DNA of 64,000 nucleotides from Panax quinquefolius (taxonomy: Eukaryota > Streptophyta > Magnoliopsida > Apiales > Araliaceae). Numbering within the stretch: position 1 is the first letter of the stretch; every line of letters begins with the position of its first letter. Both the position numbers and the translations under genes were made by a program. The stretch covers positions 4,876,437 to 4,940,436 of the forward strand of contig CM035160.1 of NCBI GenBank assembly GCA_020205615.1, written 5' to 3'. A model generated the notes under the pieces. The model saw nothing but the letters and a program-made list of their open reading frames with translations, made no database searches and had not been told where the DNA came from. Positions 1-11,731 of the stretch are shown one piece after another.

Positions 1-167
1 GGTTAATTGAGCAAATTAACATATCACATAATATCTCGATATTATGACCGACCAACAAATAAGCTTAGGTAGGACACACTTTAGCGAAGGATTTACTCAT
101 CTCTCACCTCCTAGTTACTATTCCCGATCTCCGCAAAGAGATCATATCCCTAAGCTACGATACCAAA
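1..167 (-). mobile_element. Element E1 (F1b type): leader and primer-binding site, runs off the left end
   Basis: Read on the minus strand this follows the LTR end at 168. It carries a tRNA-iMet-like primer site at 154-165 (TGGTATCGTAGC, one base changed from the usual TGGTATCAGAGC) and then the untranslated leader seen after the LTRs of elements A, B and C. The gag region would lie left of the window. Confidence 0.8.
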
Positions 168-373
168 TGTAACAACCCCAAAATAGGTCCATTCCATCCA
201 ACCTATTACGAGTCGTTAAATACATGATGCGTACGAAAATAACTACAACTTTATTACAACAATTGTAAATGCAAAATACAACAACACGTATCTTTGTGAG
301 TTTGGATACCAATATATACCAAATGTAACTCGGACACCAACTTGGATAACACGTCACCATGACACCTTACATA

Positions 374-866
374 AAGGTACGATCAAAAACTGTTTTTAGA
401 AATTAGAAACTTTGGGAAGTGCTCAAGAAACCCTTCGTATATGGGAGGCCATGCTTTTCGGTTATGATAGATATCATATAGCCACGAAATTATCCTTGGT
501 TGACCCGATAGACCCCAAAAGAAAAACAAGAAGATTACTATCATATTCTTCCCAATGGCGAGTCTTCTCTTGACATATCATTATCTCCACTGTCTCTAAT
601 TTGGTATTATACTCCAAACAAACACCAAGATTATATAGGTAGTGCTTGTAAATATACTCAGCAAGTGGATGAGCATAACCATGTCTTATGATAATACGAG
701 TTTGTATGTCATTAGACATCTTGTATGATAGTGACAAAACACCCTTCCAAAGTTGGGTTCGCCTCACCCTATTTAATTCACCAAAAATAACTATTAAATG
801 ATGTATAAAATCTGACACACTAAAGCCCTCAATAAAATTATTTTCATACTCTTTAGGAGAACCTCA
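374..866 (-). pseudogene. Foreign, coding-like insert in the E1 LTR
   Basis: Sequences on both sides align with the F1b LTR of element G (near 30000-30017 and 38694-38730); this segment does not. On the minus strand it is open from the insert edge near 866 to a stop at 474-476, with an internal Met at 818 giving 114 residues. The composition is normal for a protein, with a motif W-E-E-Y and a hydrophobic L-L-V-F-L-L-G. A second frame (W-P-P-I-Y-E-G-F) appears to continue past the stop after a shift. I do not recognise the family. It may be a fragment of a host gene or of another transposon captured by the LTR; no active site or complete domain was seen. Confidence 0.45.
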
Positions 867-1366
867 ACAACTATAGACCACCGATTCTATTCCACTTGTT
901 ATCCCCATTTCAACCCAAATACACTTTTATTACACGAAAGGAATTGTGAAACAAAAGGGTGAGCACAACTAGCCCGATGAAATATTATGACTAAAGATAA
1001 ATAAATTATCAATAGTCTTCATCGGTAATGAATCGAGATTTAGAACATATGGTAGATGATAAAACTTTTCAACCATAGTTAACGGTGAACGAAGCGATCC
1101 ATTAAAAGAGTCAAATAGACTATAAAAGTCTATTATCTTCTCACGTTAAAAGTCCACCAACAATATTTTATCCTCAGTAACATCAATCAACAGTTCCTTT
1201 CCACAATCATATGAATAACTCATAATCATAATTGTGATTCTAAATTCTCTTCTCATCCGAGATCGAAGATAATTTTCATCACTTTGTCTTTACACGAAAC
1301 ATCAAATATCATGGTTATACCAAATCACGTTCTGTTTATAATCATACTAATAAATTCATTCTTGCA

Positions 1367-1765
1367 CCATGGGCCAAAGATATTCATCAACAGTTCATCT
1401 TTACACTACAAAGCTAAAGATATTCAACAACGTCATCTTTGCATTCTGAGCCAAAGATATTCATCAATAATTCATCTTTGCACTACTGTGCCAAAGATAT
1501 TCAACAACAGTCATCTTTGCATTACGAGCCAAAGATATTCATCAATAATTCATCTTTGCACTTCAAAGCAAAGATATTCAACAACAGTCATTTTGCATTA
1601 CGAGCGAAGAAGATATTCATCAATAATTCATCTTTTGCCTTTCTGAAATTAAAGATATTCAACAACAATTCATCTTTGCATTCACGAGCCAAAGATATTC
1701 ATCAATAATTCATCTTTGCACTACAGGCTAAAGATATTCAACAACAGGTCATCTTTGCATTAGTT
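1367..1765 (-). repeat. Hairpin-repeat array in the E1 LTR, about 10 units of 39-40 bp
   Basis: The string AAAGATATTCA recurs about every 39-40 bp. Each unit ends in CATCTTTGCA, so ATCTTTG and CAAAGAT arms face each other across about 10 bases. Linkers alternate between a CATCAATAATT type and a CAACAACAGT type, giving a higher-order dimer of about 79 bp not seen in the other LTR copies. Open frames across it come from the periodicity. Confidence 0.85.
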
Positions 1766-2020
1766 TTATCCACGTCCAAAAATACCTCAAAAATAATCAT
1801 AGTGGTGTAAAATTCAAGAATGATCAAAACATGGATACAATCAAAGCTAGTATCCGAATAGATATTTTAGATGAAAAGAAAAATTTTCATTTTTTAGATT
1901 GAATAGTCTTAATATATTAAATGAATAGTGTCAGATATCGTGAATAATTAATAGTATCGTGAATAGTAACTCGGACACACAAAAGATAGAAATTCCACAA
2001 AAAATATATTCACGCTTCAT

Positions 2021-2131
2021 GAATAGTACTCGTGAATAGTAACTCGTGAATAGTAACTCATGAATAGTAACTTTCGTGAATAGTAACTCATGAATAGTAA
2101 CTCGTGAATAGTAACTCATGAATAGTAACCC
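2021..2131 (-). repeat. Short tandem repeat GTGAATAGTAACTC (about 14 bp units)
   Basis: Units of GTGAATAGTAACTC or CATGAATAGTAACT repeat downstream of the LTR TATA box, in the predicted transcript leader. The same array, with other copy numbers, is in every F1 LTR, for example 9105-9190, 26035-26095 and 55195-55265. Confidence 0.8.
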
Positions 2132-2422
2132 CAGAGCATGAAAAAGTTCCAAATTTGATAAAAAGTTCCAACCATATTTCAAAGATAATGATATTGAAGA
2201 AATAATATCATCTCGAGAAGAAAATAACATCCCTTACTATCCCTTACCTCGAAAGAGCAATTACTTCTAGTTGAAACACGGATATAGTCTTTGAAGGAAC
2301 TTGCACCGCCTCTAACAATACTCAAAGTATACTCAAAATACTCACAAGAATACGCTCGATAATATAGAGAGAAAGAGAGAAAACTTGTTTACGGTGTGAT
2401 TTTCAATTCTAACTTAGCCCTC

Positions 2423-2430
2423 TATTTATA
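2423..2430 (-). promoter_or_regulatory. TATA box of the E1 LTR
   Basis: TATAAATA on the minus strand, in the conserved context TTCCTATAAATAGG that all complete F1 LTRs share; it marks the U3/R side of the LTR promoter. Confidence 0.6.
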
Positions 2431-3836
2431 GGAAAATGTTAAGACACCAGAAGCGGACTTGACACAGAACTTTGATGGCTTTACCTGCTACTATTCCACC
2501 CACCAAAAATCAGCCATCTTCCCCAACAACCAAGAGTGGGGCCCACTCAATTCTAGAATTTTCCACCAAAACCTAATTTCCGAATCAGTTACCTCTTAAA
2601 ATTCATAACAAATCATACGTTCATTTTTAACGGTTCAAAATTTGTGGACATATACTCAACTTATATATGTATAACATATCCAAAAATTACAACGATCCAA
2701 CGGTCGGATCAAAATTTATAACTCACGTAATATAGCTGAAGAACACTGATTTTTCGGACTATTAGTCCTTCGGACCAGTTTCATTCAAAATTTCACCACG
2801 AAATATCTACAAAGAATTTTTGGGTGATTCAAATTTCTACAGTTAGCTTACTTCTAGGGCTTTCTTTTGATATATGGCTCATCTCTTAACTCATTATACA
2901 AGAGTTATGGATTTTACAAAATCAAGTAATAAACTAATTTTTACGAAAATCCCATATTTTGTTCTCCATTTAAACAAATATCTTGATAAAACACCTCATC
3001 ATTAATTCCTTCACTTATAACCACATAAATAAATCCATCATTTATATCCACATCAAATAAATATTTTCTTATCATATGAATCAATAATTAATTATTCACA
3101 AATAATATTATAGAATCACATTAATGACAACCGGCGGTTCCAGGAAGCAGGGGCTTTCAGATAAGGATTTCTCCTTCTTGGCGCATGATTAGGTGACCAA
3201 ACCTCTCCTTGACGAAACTTTCTAGACATTGCCAATAATGCTATCTAATAATATTATTTAAATAATATGAATTATTGATCGATAATGGAAAATCTTTATG
3301 CGATGATAATTATTGAACAACAATAATATAAAATATCAACACAAAGAATTATTGAATCAATAAAATAAAATATTGAGCAGTAATTATTGTAACAATTATT
3401 GAGTAGTGCCTTCTCACGTAAGAATCAATAATTGAAAAATATCTTTATCTTGTCTGGTATGTCTTCTTGTGCAACAACGCGTATTACTTTACTTTTACCA
3501 ACCGGTATTCCAACAAAATGTGTTATTGATAGCGATTACGCCGTTATTTATAAAAACTCAAATTTGTCGTTTTCTCCATTCGGCCCAGTTATTACATTAT
3601 GGGCCCCTGAATGATCGAAGCTGCATTGTAAATAATATTCTCCGACGGAAAAAATATTCCACGACCAAACGAATATTCCCCGATAACAATATAAATATTT
3701 TATAACCACTTTGCTTATTTTGAAAAAAATTCATATATCACCCTTAACTTTAACCTTTTATCAATTTAACCATTTCTTGAATAGTAATTATAAGAAAAAT
3801 TGAATACCTTTATTTCATAAAATTTGGGGTCTTACA

Positions 3837-4468
3837 CGTAGTGCAAAGATGAACAGGTGTTTAGATGAACATGACCAACTGATGAATATCTTTGGCACAT
3901 AGTGGCAAAGATGAATATTTGATTCGGATGTATGTTGATTGATGTTACGAGGATAAAAGATAGATGATGAACTTTTAAATTCATACATAGAAGATAGTAG
4001 TTTGCATTCTCTACTTAACTCTTCTAATGAATTAATATTTCCGCTGCGAATATTGATTTAAAATTTGTTGTCTATTGTATTCTATTAGATTTTTCCTGTT
4101 GGAGACTAACGATAATTTGTTGTATATTATCTTAGTCATAATATTCTTTCTTTGGGCTAGTTGAGCTCACCCTTTTCCTTGTTGTTCCATTTTTCTTCTC
4201 GGGAGGCGAGAATGTAGCGAGTCTTAGTCGGGGTATGGAATGAAGGTTACAGAGAGTTCTTTAGTAGTCCTCACCATTTTTATAAAATAATGTATTAATA
4301 ATTATGATGGGGATTTATTTGCGTGTGGATATTGTCTAGATGGCAATATCGTATTTAAACTCACGATTTTATATGTTGTAATAATAAAGTTGTAGTTATT
4401 TACATGTACCATGTATTTGGCGACTTCGAGAATGGGTTGGATGGAATGGACCTATTTTGGGGGCGTCA
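3837..4468 (+). mobile_element. Element A: R/U5 end of its 5' LTR, cut off by E1
   Basis: This matches the last 0.6 kb of the A 3' LTR: hairpin units at 3837-3925, then the segment with TTGGGCTAGTTGAGCTCACC and the terminal GGGGGCGTCA. The upstream part of the LTR is missing because E1 is inserted at 3836/3837; it should lie left of the window. Confidence 0.8.
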
Positions 4469-4476
4469 TGGTTGGT

Positions 4477-4640
4477 ATCGAGCCATAAGTAAAAGCCCCG
4501 AGCCTCTCATTTGGTGACTTCTGTTTATGGGGGATGCACCGCCGGACTCTCCGTAGGGACGCCTTGATTTTCTTGGTGTGCAAACCGATAGAGTACCATT
4601 GTGAGTCTTGTGGTTGAAGCACCATAAGAGGGTCACGATT
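4477..4640 (+). repeat. Pol-derived module between LTR and primer site of element A
   Basis: About 165 bp separate a first PBS-like string (TGGTATCGAGC, 4472-4482) from the PBS that leads into gag (640-651 of the 4 kb block). The module resembles the segment after the RT start in A, B and C (for A about 6690-6830) and recurs at 33748-33905 and 38940-39090. It ends GTCACGATTGGTAT, close to the LTR-end/PBS junction of the family (CGTCACAATTGGTAT), so a template switch at this microhomology is plausible. Confidence 0.6.
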
Positions 4641-4651
4641 GGTATCGGAGC
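4640..4651 (+). promoter_or_regulatory. Primer-binding site of element A (tRNA-iMet type)
   Basis: TGGTATCGGAGC, one base from the common plant gypsy PBS TGGTATCAGAGC, which is complementary to the 3' end of initiator Met-tRNA. It is followed by the GGGATATGATCTC leader seen in all copies. Confidence 0.7.
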
Positions 4652-4827
4652 TTAGGGATATGATCTCTGGCGGAGATCGGGGAATAGAACTAGGAGGGAG
4701 AGACGAGTAAATCCTTCGCTTGGTGTGTCCTACTAAGCATATTTGTTAGTTAGTCGAGTATATAGGGATATTATGTGATATTTTGATTTCCTTAATTAAC
4801 CCTTGTTTTATGGCGATGTTTTGAGAA

Positions 4828-5945
4828 TGTCGAATGAGAATATTAACAATGGAGTAAATGAGGCCGTGGAGATGCACAGTACTTACCAACGAGGAGAGCG
4901 CGTCAACAGGTGACAATGTACCTCCCGTGAACAACACCAATGAGCGAGATGATGAGCGAGGGGATGTTTAGAAGCTTTTGCGATTCATGCAAAAATCGGG
5001 GCGAGGAGACTCGTGTTCAAAATCTGAGGAGAAATGATAGCAATTCACGGGTGGTCAATGACCCAGCGATTCAAAGAGTTGGGACCACGAGTGCAGGAAA
5101 GCCGGATCCGATTAAAGGCGGAGGCGTGGGTCAAACAAATTACCAAGATATTCGATGTCTTGGGATGCGGAGGAACAGAAAGTTCCATTCGCTACCTTTA
5201 TGTTCCGTGGCGGCGCGCGGATTCTTGGTGGGAATCGTGAAGCGTACCCCATCCAACAGCACTCAACATGCGTGGGAGACATTTGAAGCAGATTCAATGA
5301 CAAGTACTTCCACGAAAGTATTAAATCGTATGAAGGAAGTGGAGTTTATTAGAATGGGCGAGAATAACATGGCGGTGTCTCGATGCGAGGCGAAGTTCGC
5401 GGATTTATCCAAGTTTGCACCTCATTTGGTGGAGAATGAGGAGCGTGTATGACGCGGATGTTTACGAGAGGTTTGAAACCCGGCATACGTCGGTATCTCA
5501 TTTCTCATAAATTTTCTCTCTATTCAGATGTTGTCAGCGAGGCTCGGTTGTTAGGCGAGATAATGAAATACGTTCAACCGAGGGACCATAACCGAGGATT
5601 ATACCAAGAGATAGCGATCGTCGAATAACGATAACCAAAGGAGAAAGAAGAATACTGGACAAAAGCGGTAACCACTCTGTGGTAATCGGGGCCATGAAAA
5701 TAGAAGAAGCGAGTCGGGAGGAGATTTTAAAAGAGGAGATTCAACAACGACCATGTGAAGACGATAGTGCCGATGTAACCCGGGTTCGAGGAGGAGAAAA
5801 ACCATCGATCGTATATTTACAAATCTGGGAAAGAGGACATATCATTGGCAAACCCCCACAACAGTTTAAGGTATGCTATAATTGTGGAAAAGAAGGACAT
5901 ATCGCTTGAGATTATACGATATCGAAACCAGATCAAATGTGAATG
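4828..5945 (+). pseudogene. gag remnant of element A
   Basis: The ATG at 4828 starts MSNENINNGVNEAVEM, an N-terminus also seen in copies B and C. The capsid-like part can be followed by switching frames: a K-A-E-A-W-V-K-Q-I stretch near 5115-5140 typical of Ty3/gypsy Gag, K-E-V-E-F-I-R-M-G near 5334-5355, then H-L-V-E-N-E-E-R near 5420-5445. A zinc knuckle follows at 5875-5917 (C-Y-N-C-G-K-E-G-H-I-A) whose last ligand is Tyr instead of Cys, after an in-frame stop. Gag would package element RNA in virus-like particles. Several frameshifts and stops mean this copy cannot make it. The fourth-ligand change is shared with B and C, so it predates their spread. Confidence 0.75.
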
Positions 5946-6047
5946 GTGACTCGAAAGGATGTCCCCTGAAAAGTCAAAGTCAACGATTCTGGAAGAAGCG
6001 TTTGTCGTGGCCAAATTCAAGATCGAGAACTTCGAGCGAAGTTAGCA

Positions 6048-6500
6048 CGGGTTAGTTAATTATAAATTCTTGCGAAGTTTATACCTTACTGAATCTGGGT
6101 TCTACCCATTCTTTTATCTCTCTTTGCTTTTCTCAACGTTTGAACTTGACTACGGAGAAATTAGACTTTGACCTATTTATGGAGACTCCATTAGGAGAAA
6201 CTTTCATTACATCCGTTGTTTAGAAATCTTGCTTGATTCAGTTGGCACTATCACATTACTGTTAACCTTATTTACATAGAGATATTTGCTTTTGATGTGA
6301 TTTTAAGGTTAACTACTCATCATGCCGAAATTGATTACTTTCGTAAGGTTGTTAGTTTTCATATTCTAAGCAACTTTTATTACTCGAATTCAAGCAATCA
6401 AACCATTGTAGTCAAACATTTTCATATCAAGCCATGAAGTCATTCGTTTATTACGGATGTCAAGTTTTCTTAGTCCATGTTATGGATTTGAATAAAGACA
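6048..6500 (+). pseudogene. Aspartic protease remnant of element A
   Basis: G-S-T-H-S-F-I-S near 6096-6120 is the flank of a retropepsin active site (normally D-S/T-G followed by A/S-T-H-S-F). Here the residues before G are N-L, so the catalytic Asp is gone in the readable frame. The downstream R-L-N-L-T-T and L-D-F-D-L segments fit the family, and the frame then stops at about 6222. The equivalent spots in B, C and H are also disrupted, each in a different way. Confidence 0.6.
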
Positions 6501-6529
6501 TGTCGATTTGAATAATATTCTTGTTGTTA

Positions 6530-7020
6530 TTGATTTTTCAGACGTATTTTACGAAGAATTTCTTGGCTTACTCCCAAGCGATATTAAATTTTGTATCGAC
6601 TTTGAACCCGGTACAAAAAACTCATTTCTAAAATCTCATATCGAATGGCTCTATTGAACTTGAGTTAAAATTCAACTATAAATTTGGTACTGAGCCTTTA
6701 TCTTGTGACTTCCTTTGTGGAATTCACTAAGCCAGAACTCTCTGTAGGGGCGTCGTATTCGATGCGATAGTAAAGCGATAGTGTCATTGTGACGTCTTAT
6801 CCAAGATTGGGATATGAGTCACAATTGAGAGCAACCTAAATCGATGTCGAAATACGTAGCTTTACATGCTTATTGGGTTATTATCGAGAGATTAGTGGAA
6901 AGATTTTCTCAAATCACTACTCCATTAACTTTCGGTGACTCGTAGAGATACAAAATTGAATGGAGCAAAGAATGTGGGAAGAGCTTGAAGAACTCAAGAG
7001 GAGACTCATTTCAAAGACAT
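6530..7020 (+). pseudogene. Fused RT-start and RT-end/RNase H remnants of element A
   Basis: Residues like F-C-I-D-F-E-P-G and S-Y-R-M-A-L (6585-6655) match the N-terminal start of Ty3/gypsy RT. The catalytic core with its YxDD motif is absent. The pol-derived module (about 6690-6830) follows directly, then L-L-G-Y-Y-R-E (6868-6890), and I-E-W-S-K-E-C and E-E-L-K-R-R-L (6955-7010), which are the end of RT and entry to RNase H. Copies B and C have the same joins, so this is an inherited deletion. Confidence 0.65.
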
Positions 7021-7039
7021 GTTACGACCATGCCATCCT

Positions 7040-7695
7040 GGAAAGCGAGCGTGGCGGTGGACGTGTTGAGTAGAAGATCGTATACAAGTCTGAGTACGAT
7101 ATTGTCAAAGACTCATTTAAGTATAATTTACAAATAATAGAGATGGAGATGAAAACTCTAGTTACCCAGCGTGATGATATCTGAGTATAATCGACTTTAA
7201 TCGATAAAGTTAAAAATTTATTGAAGCTACACATCATAGGTCTTGATGAATTTGAAGAAGGAGGTACAAAAGTTGTTATTTCAAAAGCGAGAGAATCGGT
7301 GAGGTGAGAAAGCTCAAACCTTGATTTATTAATCCATTTAAAATTCTCGATCGAATAGGAACCGTGGCCTATAGACTCGTTTTATCGCCAAGTATGGCGG
7401 CGTGTTCATAACGCGTTTTCATGTATCGATGTTACGTAAATATATGTGGACGACCGAACTACGTCGTTGAGTTAGAACCCAGACGAGATAGCCAAGACTT
7501 AACGTCACGAGGAGGTACTGTCGAGATCTTGGACGAGACATGTCCCATATGACAGAGTTATACCACAAGTTAAAGTTTTTGTGGAGAAACCATGAATTGA
7601 GGAAATGACACAGGAGTTGGAAATGGAAATGAAAGCGAGGTATTCTCATCTTTTCAAACATCAGTATCGTCGATTTCGAGGACGAAATTTCATAA
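7040..7695 (+). pseudogene. Integrase C-terminal remnant of element A
   Basis: A D-E-F-E-E-G-G stretch (near 7240) and the phrase F-E-I-L-D-R-I-G-T-V-A-Y-R-L (near 7335-7380) are typical of the region after the integrase core in chromovirus polyproteins. W-R-N-H follows near 7580. The zinc-binding N-terminus and DDE core are missing. The coding remnant ends in N/R-F-E-D-E-I-S just before the polypurine tract. Frames shift several times. Confidence 0.65.
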
Positions 7696-7705
7696 GGAGG
7701 GAGGT
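7694..7705 (+). promoter_or_regulatory. Polypurine tract of element A
   Basis: AAGGAGGGAGGT directly before the 3' LTR start at 7706: the plus-strand primer position. Equivalent tracts are at 24459-24470 (B), 36259-36270 (H), 39408-39420 (G), 56901-56912 (C) and 63872-63884 (K). Confidence 0.75.
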
Positions 7706-8826
7706 TGTAAGACCAAAATTTTTTAAATAAAAAGGAATTTCCTTTATTTATAGTAAGGGTGGATTTGATTAATGTGGTTAGTTATGGGTAAAATCATAAA
7801 TATTTTAAATAAGCAAGTGGTGATAAAATATTCATTATTATTAGGGAATATTCGTTTGGTCGTGGAATATTCGTCTTCGTATGGGGAATATTAAATGCAA
7901 TGACAGCATGATCTTTTGTGGGTCCCATAACGGAAAGCGATTGGATGAAGAAAGCGACAAATATAAGTTGTTTATAAATAACGGCGTAGTTATTCTTACA
8001 GATTATCTTGTTAAAATACTCGGTGGTTAAAACACAAAAATACGGCGTTGTTGAGCGATGGCACCTGGTATTACAAATTGTTGATTCTTACGTGAAGCCA
8101 CTACTTTCGATAATTATTACGATAATTACTATTCAATATTTTATTTTATTGATTCAATAATTCTTTGCATTGATATTTTATATTATTGTTGTTTGATAAA
8201 TTGTCATTACACAAGGTATTTTCCATTATCGAAGCAATAATTCATAGTATCTGAATAATATTATTAGATAACATTATTGGCAATGTCTAGAAAGTTACAT
8301 CTAAGGAGAGGTTTGGTCACCTAATTGCTTGCCATGAAGAAGAAATTCTTATTGGAAAGCCCCTCTTTCTGGGAATCGCGCTGATTGTCAATATTGTGAT
8401 TCTGTAATATTATTTGTGAATAATTAATTATTGATTCATATGATGAGGAAAATATTAATTTTATGTGGATATAGATGGAGAAAATTTTAAAATGACAATT
8501 GTTGAAAATTAATATTTTATCTTTTTACGATAAAATAATTCATTTAAATATATTATTTTAATAATATATTAATTGGTGATATTTTTACAATGAATGTGGG
8601 ATATATGAGTATATGAGGAGGAAGAGTATTTTTGTTGCATTAAATGATTAACATATGTTTTGTGTGTGGTGGACCCCATTTTTACAAAAACGTTTTTATT
8701 GTTTTGGTTGGCCCCCAGTATGTTGTAAACATCTTTGATTCAGAGTCTTGGTTGGCGTAGGAATGTATATATATATATATTATTATTATATTAAATTTTA
8801 CTGCTTTGGTGTTCTAAGCAATTTCC

Positions 8827-8835
8827 TATAAATAG
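8827..8835 (+). promoter_or_regulatory. TATA box of the A 3' LTR
   Basis: TATAAATAG in the context TTTCCTATAAATAGGG. Transcription from here would read the repeat arrays and then flanking DNA toward 10206. Confidence 0.6.
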
Positions 8836-9514
8836 GGTCTTGGGTTAGAATTGAAAATCACACGAAATGAAGTTTTCTCTCTATATTATCGGCGTATTCT
8901 TGTGAGTATTTTGAGTATACTTTGAGTATTGTTAGGCGGTGCAAGTTCCTTGACAAGACTATACCCTCGTATTCCAACTAGAAGTACTAATCTTTCGAGG
9001 TAAGGGATGTTATTTTCTTCTCAAATGATATTATTTCTTCATATCATTATCTTTGAAATATTGGTTGGAACTTTTATCAAATTTAGAACTTTTTCATATG
9101 GAGGTTACTATTCATGAGTCTACTATTCACGAGTTCTTATTCATGAGTTACTATTCACGATTCTTATTCACAAGTACTATTCAAGAAGCGTGAAGATGTT
9201 TTTTGTGGAATTTCTATCTTTTGGTGTCGAGTTACTTATTCACGTATCTGGCCTTATTCACGATATCTGACTATTCAATAGAAAAATGAAAATTTTTCTT
9301 TTCGTCTAAAATATCTATTCTGGATACTAGCTTTGATTGTATCCATGTTTTGATCATTCTTGAATTTTACACCACTATGATTATTTTTGAGGTATTGTTG
9401 GACATGGATAAAACAAAGTACGAATCCTTAATCCTTAATCCTTGTCATTTTGTTTCCTTTGGATTCGTTTCTTTAAAAATATTTTCATCATCCTCGGTCT
9501 TAAATGATGATATT

Positions 9515-9655
9515 ATTGAATATCTTTGGCACGTAGTCAAAAGATGAATGATTTCTGAAGAATATCTTTGGCCGTGAGTGCAAAAGATGAGCAGTGTTTA
9601 GATGAACATGACCAATGATGAATATCTTTGGCACATTGTAGGTGCAAAGATGAAT
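9515..9655 (+). repeat. Hairpin-repeat array in the A 3' LTR (3 units)
   Basis: Three units of the type GAATATCTTTGGC...CAAAGATGA, separated by a GTTTAGATGAACATGACC linker. Unit spacing is irregular, unlike the tight 39-bp array of E1. Confidence 0.75.
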
Positions 9656-10205
9656 ATTTGATTCGGATGTATGTTGATTGATGTTACAAGGATAAAAGAT
9701 AGATGACGAACTTTTAAATTCATACATAGAAGATAGTAGTTTGCATTCTCTACTTAACTCTTCTAATGAATTATTATTTCCGTTGCGAATATTGATTTAA
9801 AATTTGTTGTCTTATTGTATTCTATTAGATTTTTCTGTTGGAGACTAACGATAATTTGTTGTATATTATCTTAGTCATAATATTCTTCTTTGGGCTAGTT
9901 GAGCTCACCCTTTTCCTTGTTGTTCCATTTTTCTTCTCGGGAGGCGAGAATGTAATGCAGTACTAGTCGGGGTATGGAATGAAGGTTCTAGAGAGAGTTC
10001 TTAGTAGTCCTCACCATTTTGTAAAATAATGTATTAATAATTATGATGGGGATTTATTTGCATGTGGATATTGTCTAGATGGCAATATCTGTATTTAAAC
10101 TCATAGTTTATATGTTGTAATAATAAAGTTGTAGTTATTTCTGTACCATGTATTTGGCGACTCAGAATGGGTTGGATGGAATGGACCTATTTTGGGGGCG
10201 TCACA

Positions 10206-11731
10206 AAAAGTAAGGGGTGTTATTCTTTCTTATTCATGAAGAGAACTGTTGTTATTCCATTGCTTATTATTTTGTTGGAATAACATGTATACGTGGTTTA
10301 CCCTATACTTGGTGACATTCTTCTATTATTACATTGGAACATCCTCATGCGTGTGTTTTACACGGACTGGTTCCGCTTTATTATTATTACATTGGAACAT
10401 CACATGCATGTGTGTTTTACACCGGACTGGTTCCGCTCTTTATTATTATTCTATTGGAACATCCATGCGTGTGTTTTTACACGGACTGGTTCCGCCTCTT
10501 TATTATTATTCTTTGGAACATCCTCACTCATGTGTTTCTACGCCGGACTGGTTCCATTCTTTATTATTCATTGGAACATCCTCATGCATGCGTTTCTGGC
10601 GGACCTAGTTCCGTTATTTATTATTCTGTTGGAATAACACATCTGCATGTATCTATCGCATGCATGGTGATTTCTTTTGTTATTTCATTCTTTATTATAC
10701 CCGATTGGTTAAAACTTTGGCGCCTATACTCCATGAAATTAGTGGAATATCCTTGATATTTACGCTTCATCCAAAGATCCTTTCATGGAAATATTCTTCT
10801 CAATATTCTTGAATTTTACTCTACAAAAGCGTCGTATCATGTGATTTTGGATGTTATTGGTTCTAGATAAATTAATTCTTGAACTTGTTTTATTGAATTC
10901 TTATATCATTGTCATCATCCCGATGTTTATATTATGTTGAAAGTCATCATGGGCACATAGTGCATAGATGGACTTGGTATGATTATGAATGAGAGACTAT
11001 TCGGTGTAATCATGACCATAATGTTACAAATGATGTGGTAAAAATCCTCGGTGGCAGTAGTGCATTGATGGACAATTGTTGGCATGATCATGACCATTAA
11101 TGAATACACTGACTATTCTTGGCCCATAGTGCGTGAATAATTGTGGTCGTGATATTAAGAATATCATTAAGTAGTAGTGCGAGGGTGATTCGATGATGTG
11201 GAATATTTATTAAAGTGAGTCTCAAATATACGATGATGAAAAACCTTTTAAAACCTAAAAGATAGTAGACTTTATTTTCTACTTGACTCTTTTAATAGAT
11301 TGCGTATTCCATTGCAGATTAAACTGGTTTATCTATTGTATTTTATCGGTTTAACATTGTTGAAGACTATTGATAATTTATTACGCATTATCTTAGTCAT
11401 AATATTTCTTCTTGGGCTAGTTGAGCTCACCCTTTCTTTCACTTTATTTCTTGAAAATGAGAATATAGTTTGGGACGAGTCGGGAAGCAGTGATGGTCAC
11501 GAAGATAGCATTAGTAGTCCTCACTATTACGTGAAATAGTGTGATAATAATTATAATGAGGACTCCTTTTGAGTTTGTATAATATCTAGTAGGCGATATT
11601 TGTATTCAAACTCACGATTTATGTCGTATTGTACACACAGCGCTTATGTTAGTAAGTTGTATTTAAATTACATACCATATAAGTGGCGACCCCAAGATGG
11701 GTGGCGTATACCTAATTTTGGGGGCGTCACA
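10206..11731 (+). mobile_element. F2 LTR 'D', 3' part, interrupted by element A
   Basis: This aligns with the second part of the H LTRs (30900-32424 and 37155-38688): the GGGGTGTTATTCTTTCTT region, the 60-bp minisatellite, the degenerate hairpin units, and a U5 ending CCTAATTTTGGGGGCGTCACA. Its first part, including the TATA box, is displaced to the left of element A and out of the window. Confidence 0.8.
10249..10640 (+). repeat. F2 minisatellite (about 60 bp units)
   Basis: About six units built from TTATTATT-ACATTGGAACATCC, a Y-rich stretch with TGTGTTTTACAC, and ACTGGTTCC. Neighbouring TTCC and GGAA ends can pair, either within a unit or across the junction. Long overlapping open frames here are a by-product of the periodicity. 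Confidence 0.85.

Larger units (their letters stand above)
168..3836 (-). mobile_element. 5' LTR of element E1 (F1b type), 3.67 kb
   Basis: The LTR starts at 3836 with TGTAAGACCCC (minus strand) and ends at 168 in ...GTTACA. It is longer than the 2.5-2.8 kb LTRs of its relatives for two reasons: about 490 bp of unrelated DNA near its U5 end (374-866) and an expanded hairpin-repeat array (1367-1765). The TATA box is at 2423-2430. The right flank is CGTAG, the expected 5-bp target duplication, whose partner lies outside the window. E1 inserted into the 5' LTR of element A. Confidence 0.8.
7706..10205 (+). mobile_element. 3' LTR of element A (F1), 2.50 kb
   Basis: TGTAAGACC...GGGGGCGTCACA. In order it holds U3 with the conserved block GTCTAGAAAGTT/GGTTTGGTCACCTAATT (8285-8325), the TATA box at 8827-8835, the 14-bp TACTATTCAYGAGT array (9105-9190), three hairpin units (9515-9655) and a U5 ending ATGGACCTATTTTGGGGGCG. 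The following AAAAG (10206-10210) is the presumed target duplication; its partner is outside the window. Confidence 0.85.

Noticed and set aside
1284..1708. Two overlapping open frames of 89-120 codons
   Set aside because: They run through the 39-bp hairpin array; the repetitive H-L-C-T and I-F-I-N-N phrases come from the repeat period, not from selection on a protein.
10249..10756. Three overlapping frames of 114-140 codons rich in W-N-I-L and C-V-F
   Set aside because: They are translations of the F2 minisatellite in all three frames. The same occurs at 21889-22242, 30982-31599 and 37301-37708.
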